DNA from: JBAMOY01 sp037071015
Lineage (GTDB): Bacteria > Bacillota_I > Bacilli_A > RF39 > UBA660
Length of the DNA stretch: 64,000 nt
Assembly: GCA_037071015.1 (NCBI GenBank)
Contig: JBAMOY010000001.1
Location: 372,001 to 436,000 of the forward strand
Direction of reading: 5' to 3'
The notes under the pieces are model-generated. The model saw only the letters and a program-made list of their open reading frames with translations, made no database searches and had not been told where the DNA came from. Positions 35,721 through 46,314 of this stretch are shown here, piece after piece. A program made the position numbers and the translations under genes. The number at the start of each line of letters is the position of its first letter. The stretch's first letter is position 1.

Positions 35721-36923
35721 ATGAGAAAGTTTTTAAAAAATTATAAATTTCCTATTATATTATTAACATCAATCATAATAGGGAGTATAATTGGTATTAT
35801 TTTTAAAGAAGATGCTAGTGTGTTAAAACCATTAGGTGATCTATTCTTAAATATGTTATATACCATTGTTGTACCTTTAGTCTTTTTTACTATTTCTAGT
35901 AGCGTAGCTAATATGTTAAACATGAAAAGACTAGGTAAAATTTTAAGAAAGACTTTTTTAGTGTTTGTTATTACTAGTTTTGTTGCTTCATTATTGATGC
36001 TAGTTGTTTTATTATTTATTGATCCAGTAGGTAAAGAAAATATTATTTTAGAGGTAGGCGATAAAATAGAGAGTGTTAATATTTTTGATCAGTTAGTTAG
36101 TGCCGTTACTGTCAATGATTTTAAAGACATTATTTCTAGGGATCATATGTTACCACTTATTATCTTTTCCCTTGTATTTGGTATTTGTGTTAATTTAGTT
36201 GAAAAAGAAGACAAAAGAATTTCTAAAGGTTTAGAGATTTTATCTCAGGCTATGATGAAGATTATTAAGGCTATCATGTATTATGCACCAATTGGATTAT
36301 GTGCTTATTTTGCTAATCTTATAGGTGAATTTGGTCCAGCTTTATTAGGTAGTTATGCTAAGACAACTGTTTTATATATAATTATGAGTATTATCTATTT
36401 TATTGTGGCTTATACTATATATACTTATATAGCTCGTGGTAAAAATGGTGTAAAACAATTCTATAAATTTATATTACCGTCATTAGTTACATCATTGGCA
36501 ACCCAAAGTTCTTTAGCTACTTTACCAACCAATTTAGAATCAGCATCTGATATGAATATCAAAAAAGATGTCCGTGAAGTCGTTTTACCAATTGGTAGTA
36601 CAATGCATATGGAAGGTAGTAGTATGGCTGCAGTATTGAAAATTGTTTTCCTATTTAGTGTTTTCAATATGCCATTTACGGGTATTAGTACTTATTTATT
36701 AGCGCTATTGGTTGCTATCCTAAGTGGTGTTGTTATGTCAGGAATTCCTGGCGGTGGTTTAATTGGGGAGATGTTAATTGTCAGCTTATATAACTTCCCA
36801 CCATCAGCTTTTCCAATCATCGCAACTATTGGGTGGATTGTTGATCCACCAGCGACAGCTTTAAATGTAGTTGGTGATATCCCAACAGCCATGTTAGTTG
36901 AAAAAGGGGTAGGAGAGTCTTAA
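35721..36923 (+). CDS. Dicarboxylate/amino acid:cation symporter (GltP/DAACS family)
   Basis: 400 residues. Multiple helices with NMLYTIVVPLVFFTISSSVANM (family motif), AVTVNDFKDIISRDHMLPLI, the serine-rich hairpin TSLATQSSLATLPTN, GSTMHMEGSSM and the C-terminal IATIGWIVDPPATALNVVGD, where glutamate transporters have a D...D..RT..NV pattern. The arginine that binds the second carboxylate seems absent (ALNVVGD), so a neutral or different substrate, for instance serine or threonine, is possible. GGAGGT precedes the ATG; it is a single gene with its own terminator. Confidence 0.88.
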   Translation: MRKFLKNYKFPIILLTSIIIGSIIGIIFKEDASVLKPLGDLFLNMLYTIVVPLVFFTISSSVANMLNMKRLGKILRKTFLVFVITSFVASLLMLVVLLFIDPVGKENIILEVGDKIESVNIFDQLVSAVTVNDFKDIISRDHMLPLIIFSLVFGICVNLVEKEDKRISKGLEILSQAMMKIIKAIMYYAPIGLCAYFANLIGEFGPALLGSYAKTTVLYIIMSIIYFIVAYTIYTYIARGKNGVKQFYKFILPSLVTSLATQSSLATLPTNLESASDMNIKKDVREVVLPIGSTMHMEGSSMAAVLKIVFLFSVFNMPFTGISTYLLALLVAILSGVVMSGIPGGGLIGEMLIVSLYNFPPSAFPIIATIGWIVDPPATALNVVGDIPTAMLVEKGVGES

Positions 36924-36940
36924 AAAAGACTTTCTTTTTC
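36913..36940 (+). terminator. Terminator after the symporter gene
   Basis: AGTCTT (36915-36920) / AAGACT (36925-36930) then a T-rich run. Confidence 0.7.
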
Positions 36941-37002
36941 TTATATATAATAATCTAATATTATACTAAAAATAGCGATACTTTATAATTAATAGTGATT
37001 AT

Positions 37003-37043
37003 AAAAAAACATAGTATTCAATTAATGAATCAACTATGTTTTT
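37003..37043 (-). terminator. Terminator of the metallophosphoesterase gene
   Basis: AAAAACATAGT (37005-37015) pairs with ACTATGTTTTT (37033-37043); on the minus strand the T-run follows. Confidence 0.7.
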
Positions 37044-38178
37044 ATTCATATTTATATCTTCTTTGAAGTTTATCTTTTTCTTTAAAATCCGCTAACATTC
37101 TTTCAAAGTCACTACTTTTACTATGAACTTTGGGATTAGTAGAATTTTCGTCATTAACTGTTGTTGACGCTTGTTCTAAATTTTCATTATTAACTGTATT
37201 TTGTATTGTTGACTGCGGATTAATATTTTGAGCTGTCTTTTTCTTTTTATGCATATTTTTATTATGAAGATTTAAAAGCCTAATTTCATTAATTTTAATA
37301 AATTTTTTGCCATCACTTATTAGCTGGCTTACAACACCATGGGTAAAATATTCATGTTCTAAATCTAATTCAATTACGAGAGCAGATGGCAACTGTATAG
37401 TTTTATCTGTATAAATATTACTTAGTGAAGGAACAAAAATCAAATTGTTTTTTAAGTTGTGATTAAATGATGTTGTAAATTTATGATGATGTCCTTCTAA
37501 AATAATAGAGTTTTTAAAATCCCCTAAATTATGCACTTTATGTTCTAATTGATGGCACATAACAATTTGATCACTTTTAATATTTATTTGACCTTTACCG
37601 GAAGTAAAAGCAATTAAATCATGTCGATAATTTTCTAAAATAGTTTTAAGATTAATACCAAAATTTTTTACGGGGTTAACATCATGATTACCTAAGCAAA
37701 TAAAATTTAAAATATTTCTATCAAAGGGATATCGATTTAATAAATACGTTAACTGATGTTCGATATCCTTATTAATTTTTTTATTGGGACCTAACCAGCC
37801 ATCGACTAAATCACCAGTATTTAAAATGATATTAATATTGTTTTTTATACAATAATCATATATTTGGTTTATTAAATCTAAACGTTGTTTATCACATCCA
37901 ACATGTTGATCAGATATAACGATTGCTCTAAATTTATTTTGGTCATCATTCATATTAATGGTAATTGTATTGACTGATTGATTAAAAGAATCATTAATTT
38001 TTTGATAGAGGATATTACCATCATAATAATAATTTCTAGTGATTGTATAACCATTATTTTTAAGGTTTAAAATATGTTTGTATAATTGCCTATGGCTCAA
38101 ATTTAAAATGTCACATATTTCATTTAATGATTTATTTTGTGTAATTAATTCAATTAGACGCATTTCTATCTTGCTCAT
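37042..38178 (-). CDS. HTH-metallophosphoesterase
   Basis: 378 residues. The N-terminus (1-65) has a helix-turn-helix (NKSLNEICDILNLSHRQLYKHILNL). The calcineurin-like domain follows: VISDQHVG, NTGDLVDGW, CLGNHDVNP, VMCHQLEHKVH and LEGHHHKF, the full metal-ligand set. The tail is low-complexity and Asn/Ser-rich, then basic. Related proteins occur in Bacilli and phages, but the target is unknown. AGAGG precedes the start. It is divergent from addB across 141 bases. Confidence 0.8.
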   Translation of the reverse strand: MSKIEMRLIELITQNKSLNEICDILNLSHRQLYKHILNLKNNGYTITRNYYYDGNILYQKINDSFNQSVNTITINMNDDQNKFRAIVISDQHVGCDKQRLDLINQIYDYCIKNNINIILNTGDLVDGWLGPNKKINKDIEHQLTYLLNRYPFDRNILNFICLGNHDVNPVKNFGINLKTILENYRHDLIAFTSGKGQINIKSDQIVMCHQLEHKVHNLGDFKNSIILEGHHHKFTTSFNHNLKNNLIFVPSLSNIYTDKTIQLPSALVIELDLEHEYFTHGVVSQLISDGKKFIKINEIRLLNLHNKNMHKKKKTAQNINPQSTIQNTVNNENLEQASTTVNDENSTNPKVHSKSSDFERMLADFKEKDKLQRRYKYE

Positions 38179-38319
38179 TATTAACCTCTTTTCTCGGGGT
38201 ATATGTTAACATTAAAGAAGATATTAGTCAATATGGTAATATTATATTTATATAGTGTAATATTACTGCTTTTATCATTAAAATTTGCTATAATAATTTT
38301 ATAGAAACGATGTGGTAAG

Positions 38320-40728
38320 ATGAATATATTTGAACTTATAAACAATAATGATGATTTAGTAATAGTAACACCGCTAAATGTAAAAAAAGAATTATTAAAA
38401 TACATTTCTGATCATAAATTAATTAAAAATATTAAATTTTATTCTTTAGAAGAATTAAGAGATAATCTAGATTATAAATATCGTGATGACACTTTATATT
38501 ACATAAGTAGTAAATATAATATGATTTTTGAGAATAGTAAAATTATTATGGACAATTTATACTATGTTGATTTAGATAATGAATATCAGGCTGATAAATT
38601 AAATTTTTTGAAACAGATTAAATCAGATCTTATACAAAAGGGATATATCATTTTTAATGAAATATTTAAAAGTTCTTTTAATAAACATAAAGTATATTTA
38701 TATAATTACCAATCATTGGATAATTACTATCAAAAACTATTAAAAAATAATTATACAACTATTAACGATTATAGAGACTTAACTAAAAAAATTATGGTTA
38801 GTGAGTTTAATACCATGGAAGAGGAAGTGGTTTGGTGCGCCAGTGAAATTACGAAACTTCTGAATAGCGGTGTTAATATCAATTATATTAAAATCAATAC
38901 TTTAACTAGCGATTACACTAGTACAATCAAGAGAATTTTTACTCAATTCTGCATTCCTTTAAAATTAAACAATAAACATCCGTTATGTAGTTATGATCAA
39001 AGTAAATATTTTAATGATTTATTAAAACAAGGTTTTACTTTAGAAGAAGCCCTTATAACTATTAGAGAAACTTACCAAATCAATAGTTCTAATCAGTATA
39101 TTTTTAATTGTATCGTAGATTTTGTTAACACGTATAATTTATTGAATTTAGATTGCAATACAATTTTAAAGCTGTATAAATATTATAGTGAAAATACTTA
39201 TATTAACATCACAAATTATACGAATGTTGTAGAAGAGATGGATATGATGTCATCTTTTATTGATGATAATAATTATGTATTTGTTTTAGGGTTAAACCAG
39301 GACACATTGCCAGTAACGGTTAGTGATAACGATTATTTAAGTGATCAAGAAAAGGAAGAATTAAATAAGGAGACATCGCTTCAGGTTAATGAGATAAATA
39401 AAAATAATTTAATAGAAAAGTTTTTTCAAATCAAAAATATATTTATTAGTTATAAATTAAAATCAACCTTTAATAAATATGTACCGTCTTCCATTTTGAG
39501 TCAAATAAATATTGAAATTGTTCACCCAGAATATCATTACATTAATAAAAATTATAATGATTATTTATTATCTAAACATTTAGATAACTATATTAAATAC
39601 AAGACTAGTAGTAAAGAATTAGAGGAATTATATTATCCAAATAATAGATATAATACTTATGATAACAAGTATAATAAAATTAACACTAATCATCTATATG
39701 AGTATTTAGATTATAATCTTAATATATCGTATTCTTCATTGGAAACCTTTTATAAGTGTCCTTTTCGTTATTATTTAGATAATATCGTTAAAATAAACAA
39801 ATACGAGCCGGATAGCATCAGCATTATTGTTGGAAATTTAGTGCATTATATTTTATCGGTAGGGTTAGATAAAAATGAAATCGAAGTTGAAAAATTAATT
39901 GATAATTATTTAAATAATTTGAAGTTAGAAGAAACTAACAAAAGTATTTTTTATCGTCTTAAATATAAAAAGGAGATATTAAAGTTAATTGCGATTATCA
40001 AGGAACAGTTAAATCGTTCTTCTTTTAATAATACTCTGTTTGAAGAAAAATTTACGATTACAAAAAATTGTGCAATCACGGTAACTATTAAAGGCTTTAT
40101 TGATAAGATAATGACTTTTGAAGATAATGATAATACTTATGTTATTGTTATTGATTATAAAACTGGTACTATTCATAACGATTTTAATTATATTATTTAT
40201 GGTTTAAATATGCAGTTATTAATATATTGGTATTTGATTAAACATTCTAATAAATTTAATAATGCCAAGGTGGCTGGTATATATTGGCAAAATATTATAA
40301 AAGAGGTATTACCGGCATCGAAAGATAAAAATTATAGTTCTTTGCTTTTCGATAGTTATCGTTTGGATGGTTACACTATAGCTGATGTTGATGTTTTAAA
40401 AAATATTGATCATAATTATTTGAATGGTAGTTATTTAAAGACGATTAAAACAAAAAAAGATAGTAGTTTTTATAGCTATTCAAAAGTTTTAACGTCCGAT
40501 GAGATTGATAAATTATTAGAGTTGGTGGAAAACAATATCGACCAAGCCATTGATAAAATATTAAAAGGTGATTTTCAAATTAAACCGGTTAGAATTGGCA
40601 GTGAGGCTATAACCGATATAACTGGTTGTCGTTATTGTAAAAATTACGATATATGTTATCGAAAGAATAGTGATATATTAAATTTGAAAGAGAATAAAGA
40701 TTTGAGTTTCATTAGGAGTGATAAATAG
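38320..40728 (+). CDS. addB: AddB-like helicase/nuclease subunit, short form
   Basis: 802 residues, far shorter than Bacillus AddB (about 1160). The C-terminal nuclease is clear: NLVHYILSV, VIVIDYKTGT (catalytic D and K) and GLNMQLLIYWYLI. Four cysteines for a 4Fe-4S clamp are likely: YSSLETFYKCPFRYYL and CRYCKNYDIC near the end. The N-terminus starts with LVIVTPLNVKKELLKYI and shows no GxGSGKT Walker A, unlike Bacillus AddB. It works with AddA to process double-strand ends and load RecA. Its stop overlaps the addA GTG start. Confidence 0.85.
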   Translation: MNIFELINNNDDLVIVTPLNVKKELLKYISDHKLIKNIKFYSLEELRDNLDYKYRDDTLYYISSKYNMIFENSKIIMDNLYYVDLDNEYQADKLNFLKQIKSDLIQKGYIIFNEIFKSSFNKHKVYLYNYQSLDNYYQKLLKNNYTTINDYRDLTKKIMVSEFNTMEEEVVWCASEITKLLNSGVNINYIKINTLTSDYTSTIKRIFTQFCIPLKLNNKHPLCSYDQSKYFNDLLKQGFTLEEALITIRETYQINSSNQYIFNCIVDFVNTYNLLNLDCNTILKLYKYYSENTYINITNYTNVVEEMDMMSSFIDDNNYVFVLGLNQDTLPVTVSDNDYLSDQEKEELNKETSLQVNEINKNNLIEKFFQIKNIFISYKLKSTFNKYVPSSILSQINIEIVHPEYHYINKNYNDYLLSKHLDNYIKYKTSSKELEELYYPNNRYNTYDNKYNKINTNHLYEYLDYNLNISYSSLETFYKCPFRYYLDNIVKINKYEPDSISIIVGNLVHYILSVGLDKNEIEVEKLIDNYLNNLKLEETNKSIFYRLKYKKEILKLIAIIKEQLNRSSFNNTLFEEKFTITKNCAITVTIKGFIDKIMTFEDNDNTYVIVIDYKTGTIHNDFNYIIYGLNMQLLIYWYLIKHSNKFNNAKVAGIYWQNIIKEVLPASKDKNYSSLLFDSYRLDGYTIADVDVLKNIDHNYLNGSYLKTIKTKKDSSFYSYSKVLTSDEIDKLLELVENNIDQAIDKILKGDFQIKPVRIGSEAITDITGCRYCKNYDICYRKNSDILNLKENKDLSFIRSDK

Positions 40729-43700
40729 TGATACCGATTAAACCTAAAGATGTCATTTGGACAGATGAACAGTGGCAAGCCATATATGAAAATAACTGCA
40801 ACATCATTGTCAGTGCTGGCGCTGGTAGTGGCAAAACAGCTGTTTTAACAGAACGTATTATTGAGAAATTAAAAAGTGGTATTAGTTTAAATAATTTGAT
40901 TATATTAACTTTTACTAATGCAGCAGCCTTCGAAATGAAAGAACGTGTCCGTAAGAAAATAATGAAAGAGGTTGAAAATGGTCATTGTCATTTAGAAAAA
41001 GAATTGCTAAAATTACCAAATGCAGTTATAACTACATTTGATAGCTTTAGCCTAAGCTTAGTAAAAAAATATCACTATTTATTAAATATTCCCAAAAATA
41101 TTAACATTGTTGATAGCGTTGTAATTAACAGTCAAAAAAGAAAGTTGATGGAAGAAGTATTTCGAGAGATGTATGATGAAAAAAATACCGATTTCTTAGA
41201 TTTGATTGATACCTTTACTGTTAAAGACGACGCTAAAATGCAGGCAAGTATTATTTCTATTGATAACAAATTAAATAATTTGATTAATGTTGATCAATTT
41301 TTAGAAGAATATTACGCCCATTATTTTGAAGAATCTTTTATTGATCAGCAAATTAACAATTATCTTTTAATTATGCGTGATTATTGTGACAACATTACCA
41401 TTTCTTTAAAAAAATTAGACACGTTAACACATAATTCTCTACTAGAGGAATGGTTTGCTAAATTGCTTAATAGTTTAAGTGGTATACAAAAATGTACTAT
41501 TTATAATGATTATAAAATATTATCTATAATTAAATTACCGACAATACCAAGTAACAAAGAGCTAGATGAAGATTATCTTAACCGTGTTAAAAAAGAATAC
41601 AATGATTTGAAAGCTAATTTTACCTTGCTCAATAGTTTATGTTCATATAATGATATTACTGATATCAAAGAGGAAATATATGCTACCAAGCGCTATATTA
41701 AAGTTATTATCGAATTAATTAGACGTTACCGTCTTAAAGTCTATTCTTTTAAGCAAAATCTTAATAGTTATGAGTTTCATGATATTGCTTTGATGGCTAT
41801 TAGATTGATGGAAGAAAACGCAAATATAGCTAATGAGTATAAAGCGACTGTCAATGAAATTATGATAGATGAATATCAAGATACCAATGATATTCAAGAT
41901 TACTTTATAAGTTTGATTGCCAATAATAATGTTTACATGGTTGGAGATGTTAAACAGTCGATTTATGGTTTTAGAAATGCCAATCCACTTATTTTTATGC
42001 ATAAATATAATAACTATAAAAATAATGTTGATGGTAAAGCCATTGATCTTAATAAAAACTTTCGTTCACGTTTAGAAGTGATTGAAGCGATAAATAATAT
42101 TTTTTCTAAAATTATGGATCAAACATTAGGAGGAGCCGACTATGTTAACCAACATCAAATGATCTTTGGCAATTTAACATATGAGACGAAAGGTAATAGT
42201 AAACAAAACAACAATTTAGAAATTTTGAATTATGAATATTTAGATAAAAAATATAAAAAAGATGAAATTGAAGCTTTTATAATTGCTCGTGATATTAATA
42301 ATAAAATTAAAAGTAATTATCAAATTTTTGATGGTCAATTAAGGAATGTTAAGTATAGTGATTTTTGTATTTTAATGGACCGTAAATCTTCATTTGAACT
42401 TTATCGTAAAATATTTACATATTTAAATATCCCGGTGAAAGTTCACAGTGAAGTAAGTTTGAGCCTGTCGAATGAAATTTATGTTATTAGAAGTATTTTA
42501 CGACTTGTGTTAGCCCTTGATGATAAGGATATTTACCATCAATACTTTGAACATAGTTTTATTAGTTTAGCGCGTTCTTTCTTGTATGATTATTCTGATG
42601 ATGAAATATTTAATATTTTTACTGAAGCTAAAAAACAAAATCAAGATATCATAACAATATTAGGTAAGACTGATCAAAAGAGATTAATTGATCAAATTAT
42701 TGATATTAAAAATTATTGCTCTAATCATAGTTTAGTTGAGTTAATCGATTATATATATGATCAATTTGATATTTATAATCGCCTAAATTTATTGAACGAT
42801 GTGGAAGGGCGAACGATAAAATTAGAGTATTTTCGTGACGTAGTCAGTAATTTAGAATTGATTGGCTATACATTAAATGATTTATGTAATTATTTAGATG
42901 CAGCTATTGATGATAACATGGATATCACATTTAATATGAATGAGAATGATGTTGATGCTGTCAATATTATGACTATTCATAAATCCAAAGGCCTTGAGTA
43001 TCCTATTTGTTATTATGCGGGTTTAAGCAAAAAATTTAATAAAGATGATTTAAAGGATAAATATACTTTTGATTCTGATTTAGGTATAATTGTTCCTATA
43101 TTCAAAGATGGAATTAAAGAAACCATTTATAAAGATATTATCAAGTACAATTATCAAAAAAAAGATATATCAGAAAGATTAAGAGTCCTGTATGTTGCTT
43201 TAACTAGAGCAAAAGAAAAATTGATCGTTGTTGCTGATTTGACTTTAGAAGAGGAAAATTTATTTAATAATGTTGTTATTGACAGTGTTAGATTAAAATA
43301 CAAAAGTTTTAAGGATGTATTTTTGTCGCTGCCTAGAACTTTAAAACCATATATTAAAGATATTAATTTAGATCAAGTTTCTTTATCTAAAGATTATGAA
43401 ATCGAACCTGATATCAATTTATCTATCGATATGAATAAGCATAAGGATTATAAAAACTTTACTATCGCTATTAATAAGAGTGAACTAATTAGTGAGCATT
43501 ATTCTATTAGTCCGGTTGTTATTGATAAAACAACTAAAGAAAATTTAAATTTAGGTTTGCGCTTCCACGAGATTCTAGAACATCTTGATTTTAAAAATTT
43601 TGACAGTAGTTTAGCAACTATGAAAGTTGAAAATAGGTTAAAAGTTATTATTGATAAATTAATGACAATGCCATTTATGAAAGATATTAGTAGTAGTGAG

Positions 43701-43949
43701 TTATATCATGAGTATGAATTTATATACAATAATAGTAATGGTTATAGTCATGGTATTATAGATTTAATGATTGTTCACCCAGATAAAATTACAGTTGTCG
43801 ATTATAAAACAAAAGAGATTGATAAAGAACAATATTACAGACAAGTAAAAGGATATATGGAATATATAGAAAGTATTACCGACAGACCAGTAGAAGGTTA
43901 TTTATATTCAATTATGGATGGTATATATCTTAAAGTGGATAATAAATAA
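40728..43949 (+). CDS. addA: AddA helicase-nuclease subunit
   Basis: 1073 residues from a GTG start overlapping the addB stop by one base. UvrD-type motifs in order: WTDEQWQAIY, SAGAGSGKTAVL (Walker A), LTFTNAAAFEMKER, EIMIDEYQDTN (motif II), VGDVKQSIYGFR, NIMTIHKSKGLEYPI and RLRVLYVALTRAKEKLI. The C-terminal nuclease is VDYKTKEI...YRQVKGYMEYI. Normal Bacillus AddA is about 1230 residues. This is the motor of the RecBCD-like end-processing complex. A terminator follows at 43974. Confidence 0.94.
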   Translation: MIPIKPKDVIWTDEQWQAIYENNCNIIVSAGAGSGKTAVLTERIIEKLKSGISLNNLIILTFTNAAAFEMKERVRKKIMKEVENGHCHLEKELLKLPNAVITTFDSFSLSLVKKYHYLLNIPKNINIVDSVVINSQKRKLMEEVFREMYDEKNTDFLDLIDTFTVKDDAKMQASIISIDNKLNNLINVDQFLEEYYAHYFEESFIDQQINNYLLIMRDYCDNITISLKKLDTLTHNSLLEEWFAKLLNSLSGIQKCTIYNDYKILSIIKLPTIPSNKELDEDYLNRVKKEYNDLKANFTLLNSLCSYNDITDIKEEIYATKRYIKVIIELIRRYRLKVYSFKQNLNSYEFHDIALMAIRLMEENANIANEYKATVNEIMIDEYQDTNDIQDYFISLIANNNVYMVGDVKQSIYGFRNANPLIFMHKYNNYKNNVDGKAIDLNKNFRSRLEVIEAINNIFSKIMDQTLGGADYVNQHQMIFGNLTYETKGNSKQNNNLEILNYEYLDKKYKKDEIEAFIIARDINNKIKSNYQIFDGQLRNVKYSDFCILMDRKSSFELYRKIFTYLNIPVKVHSEVSLSLSNEIYVIRSILRLVLALDDKDIYHQYFEHSFISLARSFLYDYSDDEIFNIFTEAKKQNQDIITILGKTDQKRLIDQIIDIKNYCSNHSLVELIDYIYDQFDIYNRLNLLNDVEGRTIKLEYFRDVVSNLELIGYTLNDLCNYLDAAIDDNMDITFNMNENDVDAVNIMTIHKSKGLEYPICYYAGLSKKFNKDDLKDKYTFDSDLGIIVPIFKDGIKETIYKDIIKYNYQKKDISERLRVLYVALTRAKEKLIVVADLTLEEENLFNNVVIDSVRLKYKSFKDVFLSLPRTLKPYIKDINLDQVSLSKDYEIEPDINLSIDMNKHKDYKNFTIAINKSELISEHYSISPVVIDKTTKENLNLGLRFHEILEHLDFKNFDSSLATMKVENRLKVIIDKLMTMPFMKDISSSELYHEYEFIYNNSNGYSHGIIDLMIVHPDKITVVDYKTKEIDKEQYYRQVKGYMEYIESITDRPVEGYLYSIMDGIYLKVDNK

Positions 43950-43973
43950 AAAAGAGACTAAAGAAGTGATTTG

Positions 43974-44011
43974 AAAAAATCTACACAAAACAAAAAAAGT
44001 GTAGATTTTTT
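43974..44011 (+). terminator. Terminator of addBA
   Basis: AAAAAATCTACAC (43974-43986) pairs with GTGTAGATTTTTT (43999-44011), a strong 13-bp stem. Confidence 0.85.
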
Positions 44012-44040
44012 GTATGTTAAAATTAATGTAGGGAGAATAT

Positions 44041-44109
44041 ATGCCAGGACAATATAGAACTTTTACGTCAGTAATAACAATAAAAAGACACTTAATTTAT
44101 AAAAATTAA
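44041..44109 (+). CDS. Doubtful 22-residue ORF
   Basis: ATG at 44041 after GGGAG, encoding MPGQYRTFTSVITIKRHLIY plus two residues. It lies between the addA terminator and the glmS terminator hairpin, which it overlaps. The ribosome binding site is good but there is no clear promoter and no family match; it may be a fossil. Confidence 0.2.
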   Translation: MPGQYRTFTSVITIKRHLIYKN

Positions 44110-44115
44110 GTGTCT
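44082..44115 (-). terminator. Terminator of glmS
   Basis: AGACACTTAAT (44086-44096) / ATTAAGTGTCT (44105-44115); on the minus strand it is followed by a T-run. Confidence 0.75.
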
Positions 44116-44159
44116 AAACTAATTAAAAATAGGGTAAATATTTAATAAATTAAATATCT

Positions 44160-45950
44160 TTATTCAACGGTTACAGATTTTGCTAAATTCTTTGGTTTAT
44201 CGATATCACACCCTCTTAATTTTGCTGTTTCATAAGCTATCATCTGTAACGGCAAAACAGTTAAAAGAGGTTGTAAAAATTCATTTATTTTTGGAATCTT
44301 AATAACGAAATCAAATAGCTCATTATCAATATTATCGTTAGTAATAATAATTGTTTTAGCGCCTCTAGCTTTTACTTCTTTGATATTACTTATCGTTTTG
44401 GCTTTGACATTATCATCAGTAATAATACCCACGACTGGGGTACCATCTTCAATTAGAGATATTGTGCCATGTTTTAGTTCACCGGCTGCATAAGCTTCGC
44501 TGTGAATGTAAGATATTTCTTTTATTTTTAACGATCCTTCCATAGCTAGTGCATAATCAACTAGGCGTCCGATGAAAAACATTGATTCTTTCTCATAAAT
44601 TTGCATGGCTATTTTATGATAATCGCGATTGATAATTTGTTCCATTAAGTTTGGTAATTCGCGAATATTTTCTCTGATTTCTTTTTTGGTATTGGTGTCG
44701 ATATTTTCTTTCGCTAAGTTTAGGGCAAGCAATGATAGCATAGCTACTTGAGCCGAATAAGCTTTGGTTGTTGCCACTGCAATTTCTGGTCCTGCTTTAG
44801 TGTATAAAACTAGATTCGACTCGCGGTCAATAGTACTGTTGACAACATTGACAATTGATAAGGTATCGACATTATTTTCTTTAGCTAACCTTAAACAAGC
44901 TAAAGTGTCAGCAGTTTCGCCAGATTGAGATACTAAAATCACAAGTTTATGATCTTTATTTAACATTTTTTTATATCGATATTCACTTGCTACATCGACA
45001 TTAACTGGGATTTCAGCATAATTTTCAATCAAAGTTTTAGCAATCAATCCGGTATGATAAGCGCTACCACAAGCCACGATATCGATAGACTCATAATTTT
45101 GTAAGGATGGAATTTTAGTAATTAATTTATCAAGATCATCATTTAAATATTCACCAAGAGTATTTTTAATTGCTGTTGGTTGTTCGTGTATTTCTTTTAA
45201 CATATAATGATCATAACCATTTTTAGTCATTTGTTCATAGGGAATGTTACATTCATTAATCTTCCGTTTAACAAGATTTAAATTTTGATCATATAGTGTA
45301 ATTTTATTAGGCTCAATAATACCAATATCATTTTCTTCTAGCAAAATATATTTATTGGTTTTATCTAGGAAAGCTGGTATGTCAGAGGCGATAAAATTTT
45401 CTTGTTTGCCAATACCGATAACTAGGGGACTGTCTTTTCTCGTACAGTATAGTTTATTATCTCCTTTTACAAGAATCCCTAAAGCATAACTACCTTTAAA
45501 CAGTTTCTGACACTGATGGATAGTTTTCACAATATCATGATTTTGCTGGTAAAGATGATTAATCATCGCACAAGCAATCTCTGTATCAGTATCAGACTTA
45601 AAATTATATCCTTTGTCGATTAAAAATAGTTTTAATTCCTCATAATTTTCGATAATGCCATTATGAACAATAGTAATATCACCACATTGATGTGGATGAG
45701 CATTATTTTCATTAGGACATCCGTGTGTTGCCCAACGTGTATGTGCAATCCCTAAAGTTGAATTATTTTGGCAATTAACACTTTTTTCTAAATTAGTAAT
45801 TTTTCCCGTTCTTTTAATGATATTTAGTTGTTGATTTTCTAAATAAGCAATACCGGCCGAATCATAGCCTCGGTATTCCAGACGTTTTAAACCGTCAATT
45901 AAAATAGGTAATGATTTATTATTACCATTGTATCCAATTATTCCACACAT
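44160..45950 (-). CDS. glmS: Glucosamine-6-phosphate synthase
   Basis: 596 residues, full length. CGIIGYNGN gives the N-terminal catalytic Cys of the glutaminase, HTRWATHG and NGIIENYEEL follow. Two SIS domains bind the sugar phosphate (ACGSAYHTGLIAKT, VSQSGETADTL, ATTKAYSAQVAML) and the end is LAKSVTVE. It makes GlcN-6-P from Fru-6-P and Gln for the cell wall. The start follows GGAG. A self-cleaving glmS ribozyme precedes it, so product levels control the message. Confidence 0.97.
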   Translation of the reverse strand: MCGIIGYNGNNKSLPILIDGLKRLEYRGYDSAGIAYLENQQLNIIKRTGKITNLEKSVNCQNNSTLGIAHTRWATHGCPNENNAHPHQCGDITIVHNGIIENYEELKLFLIDKGYNFKSDTDTEIACAMINHLYQQNHDIVKTIHQCQKLFKGSYALGILVKGDNKLYCTRKDSPLVIGIGKQENFIASDIPAFLDKTNKYILLEENDIGIIEPNKITLYDQNLNLVKRKINECNIPYEQMTKNGYDHYMLKEIHEQPTAIKNTLGEYLNDDLDKLITKIPSLQNYESIDIVACGSAYHTGLIAKTLIENYAEIPVNVDVASEYRYKKMLNKDHKLVILVSQSGETADTLACLRLAKENNVDTLSIVNVVNSTIDRESNLVLYTKAGPEIAVATTKAYSAQVAMLSLLALNLAKENIDTNTKKEIRENIRELPNLMEQIINRDYHKIAMQIYEKESMFFIGRLVDYALAMEGSLKIKEISYIHSEAYAAGELKHGTISLIEDGTPVVGIITDDNVKAKTISNIKEVKARGAKTIIITNDNIDNELFDFVIKIPKINEFLQPLLTVLPLQMIAYETAKLRGCDIDKPKNLAKSVTVE

Positions 45951-46009
45951 ATTTTTCTCCTTTTTTGTACAATAAAAAATATGTGTTGATATAATCTTTG
46001 TTATAATTT

Positions 46010-46116
46010 TGATTTTATTTTTTCAATTATATCTAACGTATACACTAAATCCGTAACAGTATCCGCCGAATCTTTCGATAACTGTTATCCTCGTCACCCA
46101 TGTAGGGCCTGGCGCT
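46010..46116 (-). ncRNA. glmS ribozyme
   Basis: On the minus strand the transcript reads AGCGCCAGGCCC, then GGGTGACGAGG and a TTCGGCGGAT element, the conserved core of the glmS self-cleaving riboswitch. Cleavage is expected between A (46116) and G (46115). It is activated by GlcN-6-P, the product of the gene it controls. The 3' border is approximate. Confidence 0.92.
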
Positions 46117-46159
46117 AAATTATGCAACCTGTCCTTTCTATAGCATAATCTTTATTGTT

Positions 46160-46188
46160 ATTATATTCTAAAACTTTATTTTTGACAA
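46160..46188 (-). promoter_or_regulatory. Promoter of the glmS transcript
   Basis: Minus strand TTGTCA (46183-46188) and TATAAT (46160-46165), spaced 17 bases, upstream of the ribozyme. Confidence 0.75.
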
Positions 46189-46314
46189 TATTTTAATAAT
46201 TAGAAGTGTAAAGTTATGATAAAATATTAGTAATAAAAATTACAGATGGTAGATTGTATATTAAATCTTGTCATCGAATATAATTATGATATAATGATAT
46301 AAAGGTGTGATTAG

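Noticed and set aside
37042..38178. Possible phage-derived origin of the HTH-metallophosphoesterase
   Set aside because: No phage genes or integration features lie around it; base composition matches the neighbours.
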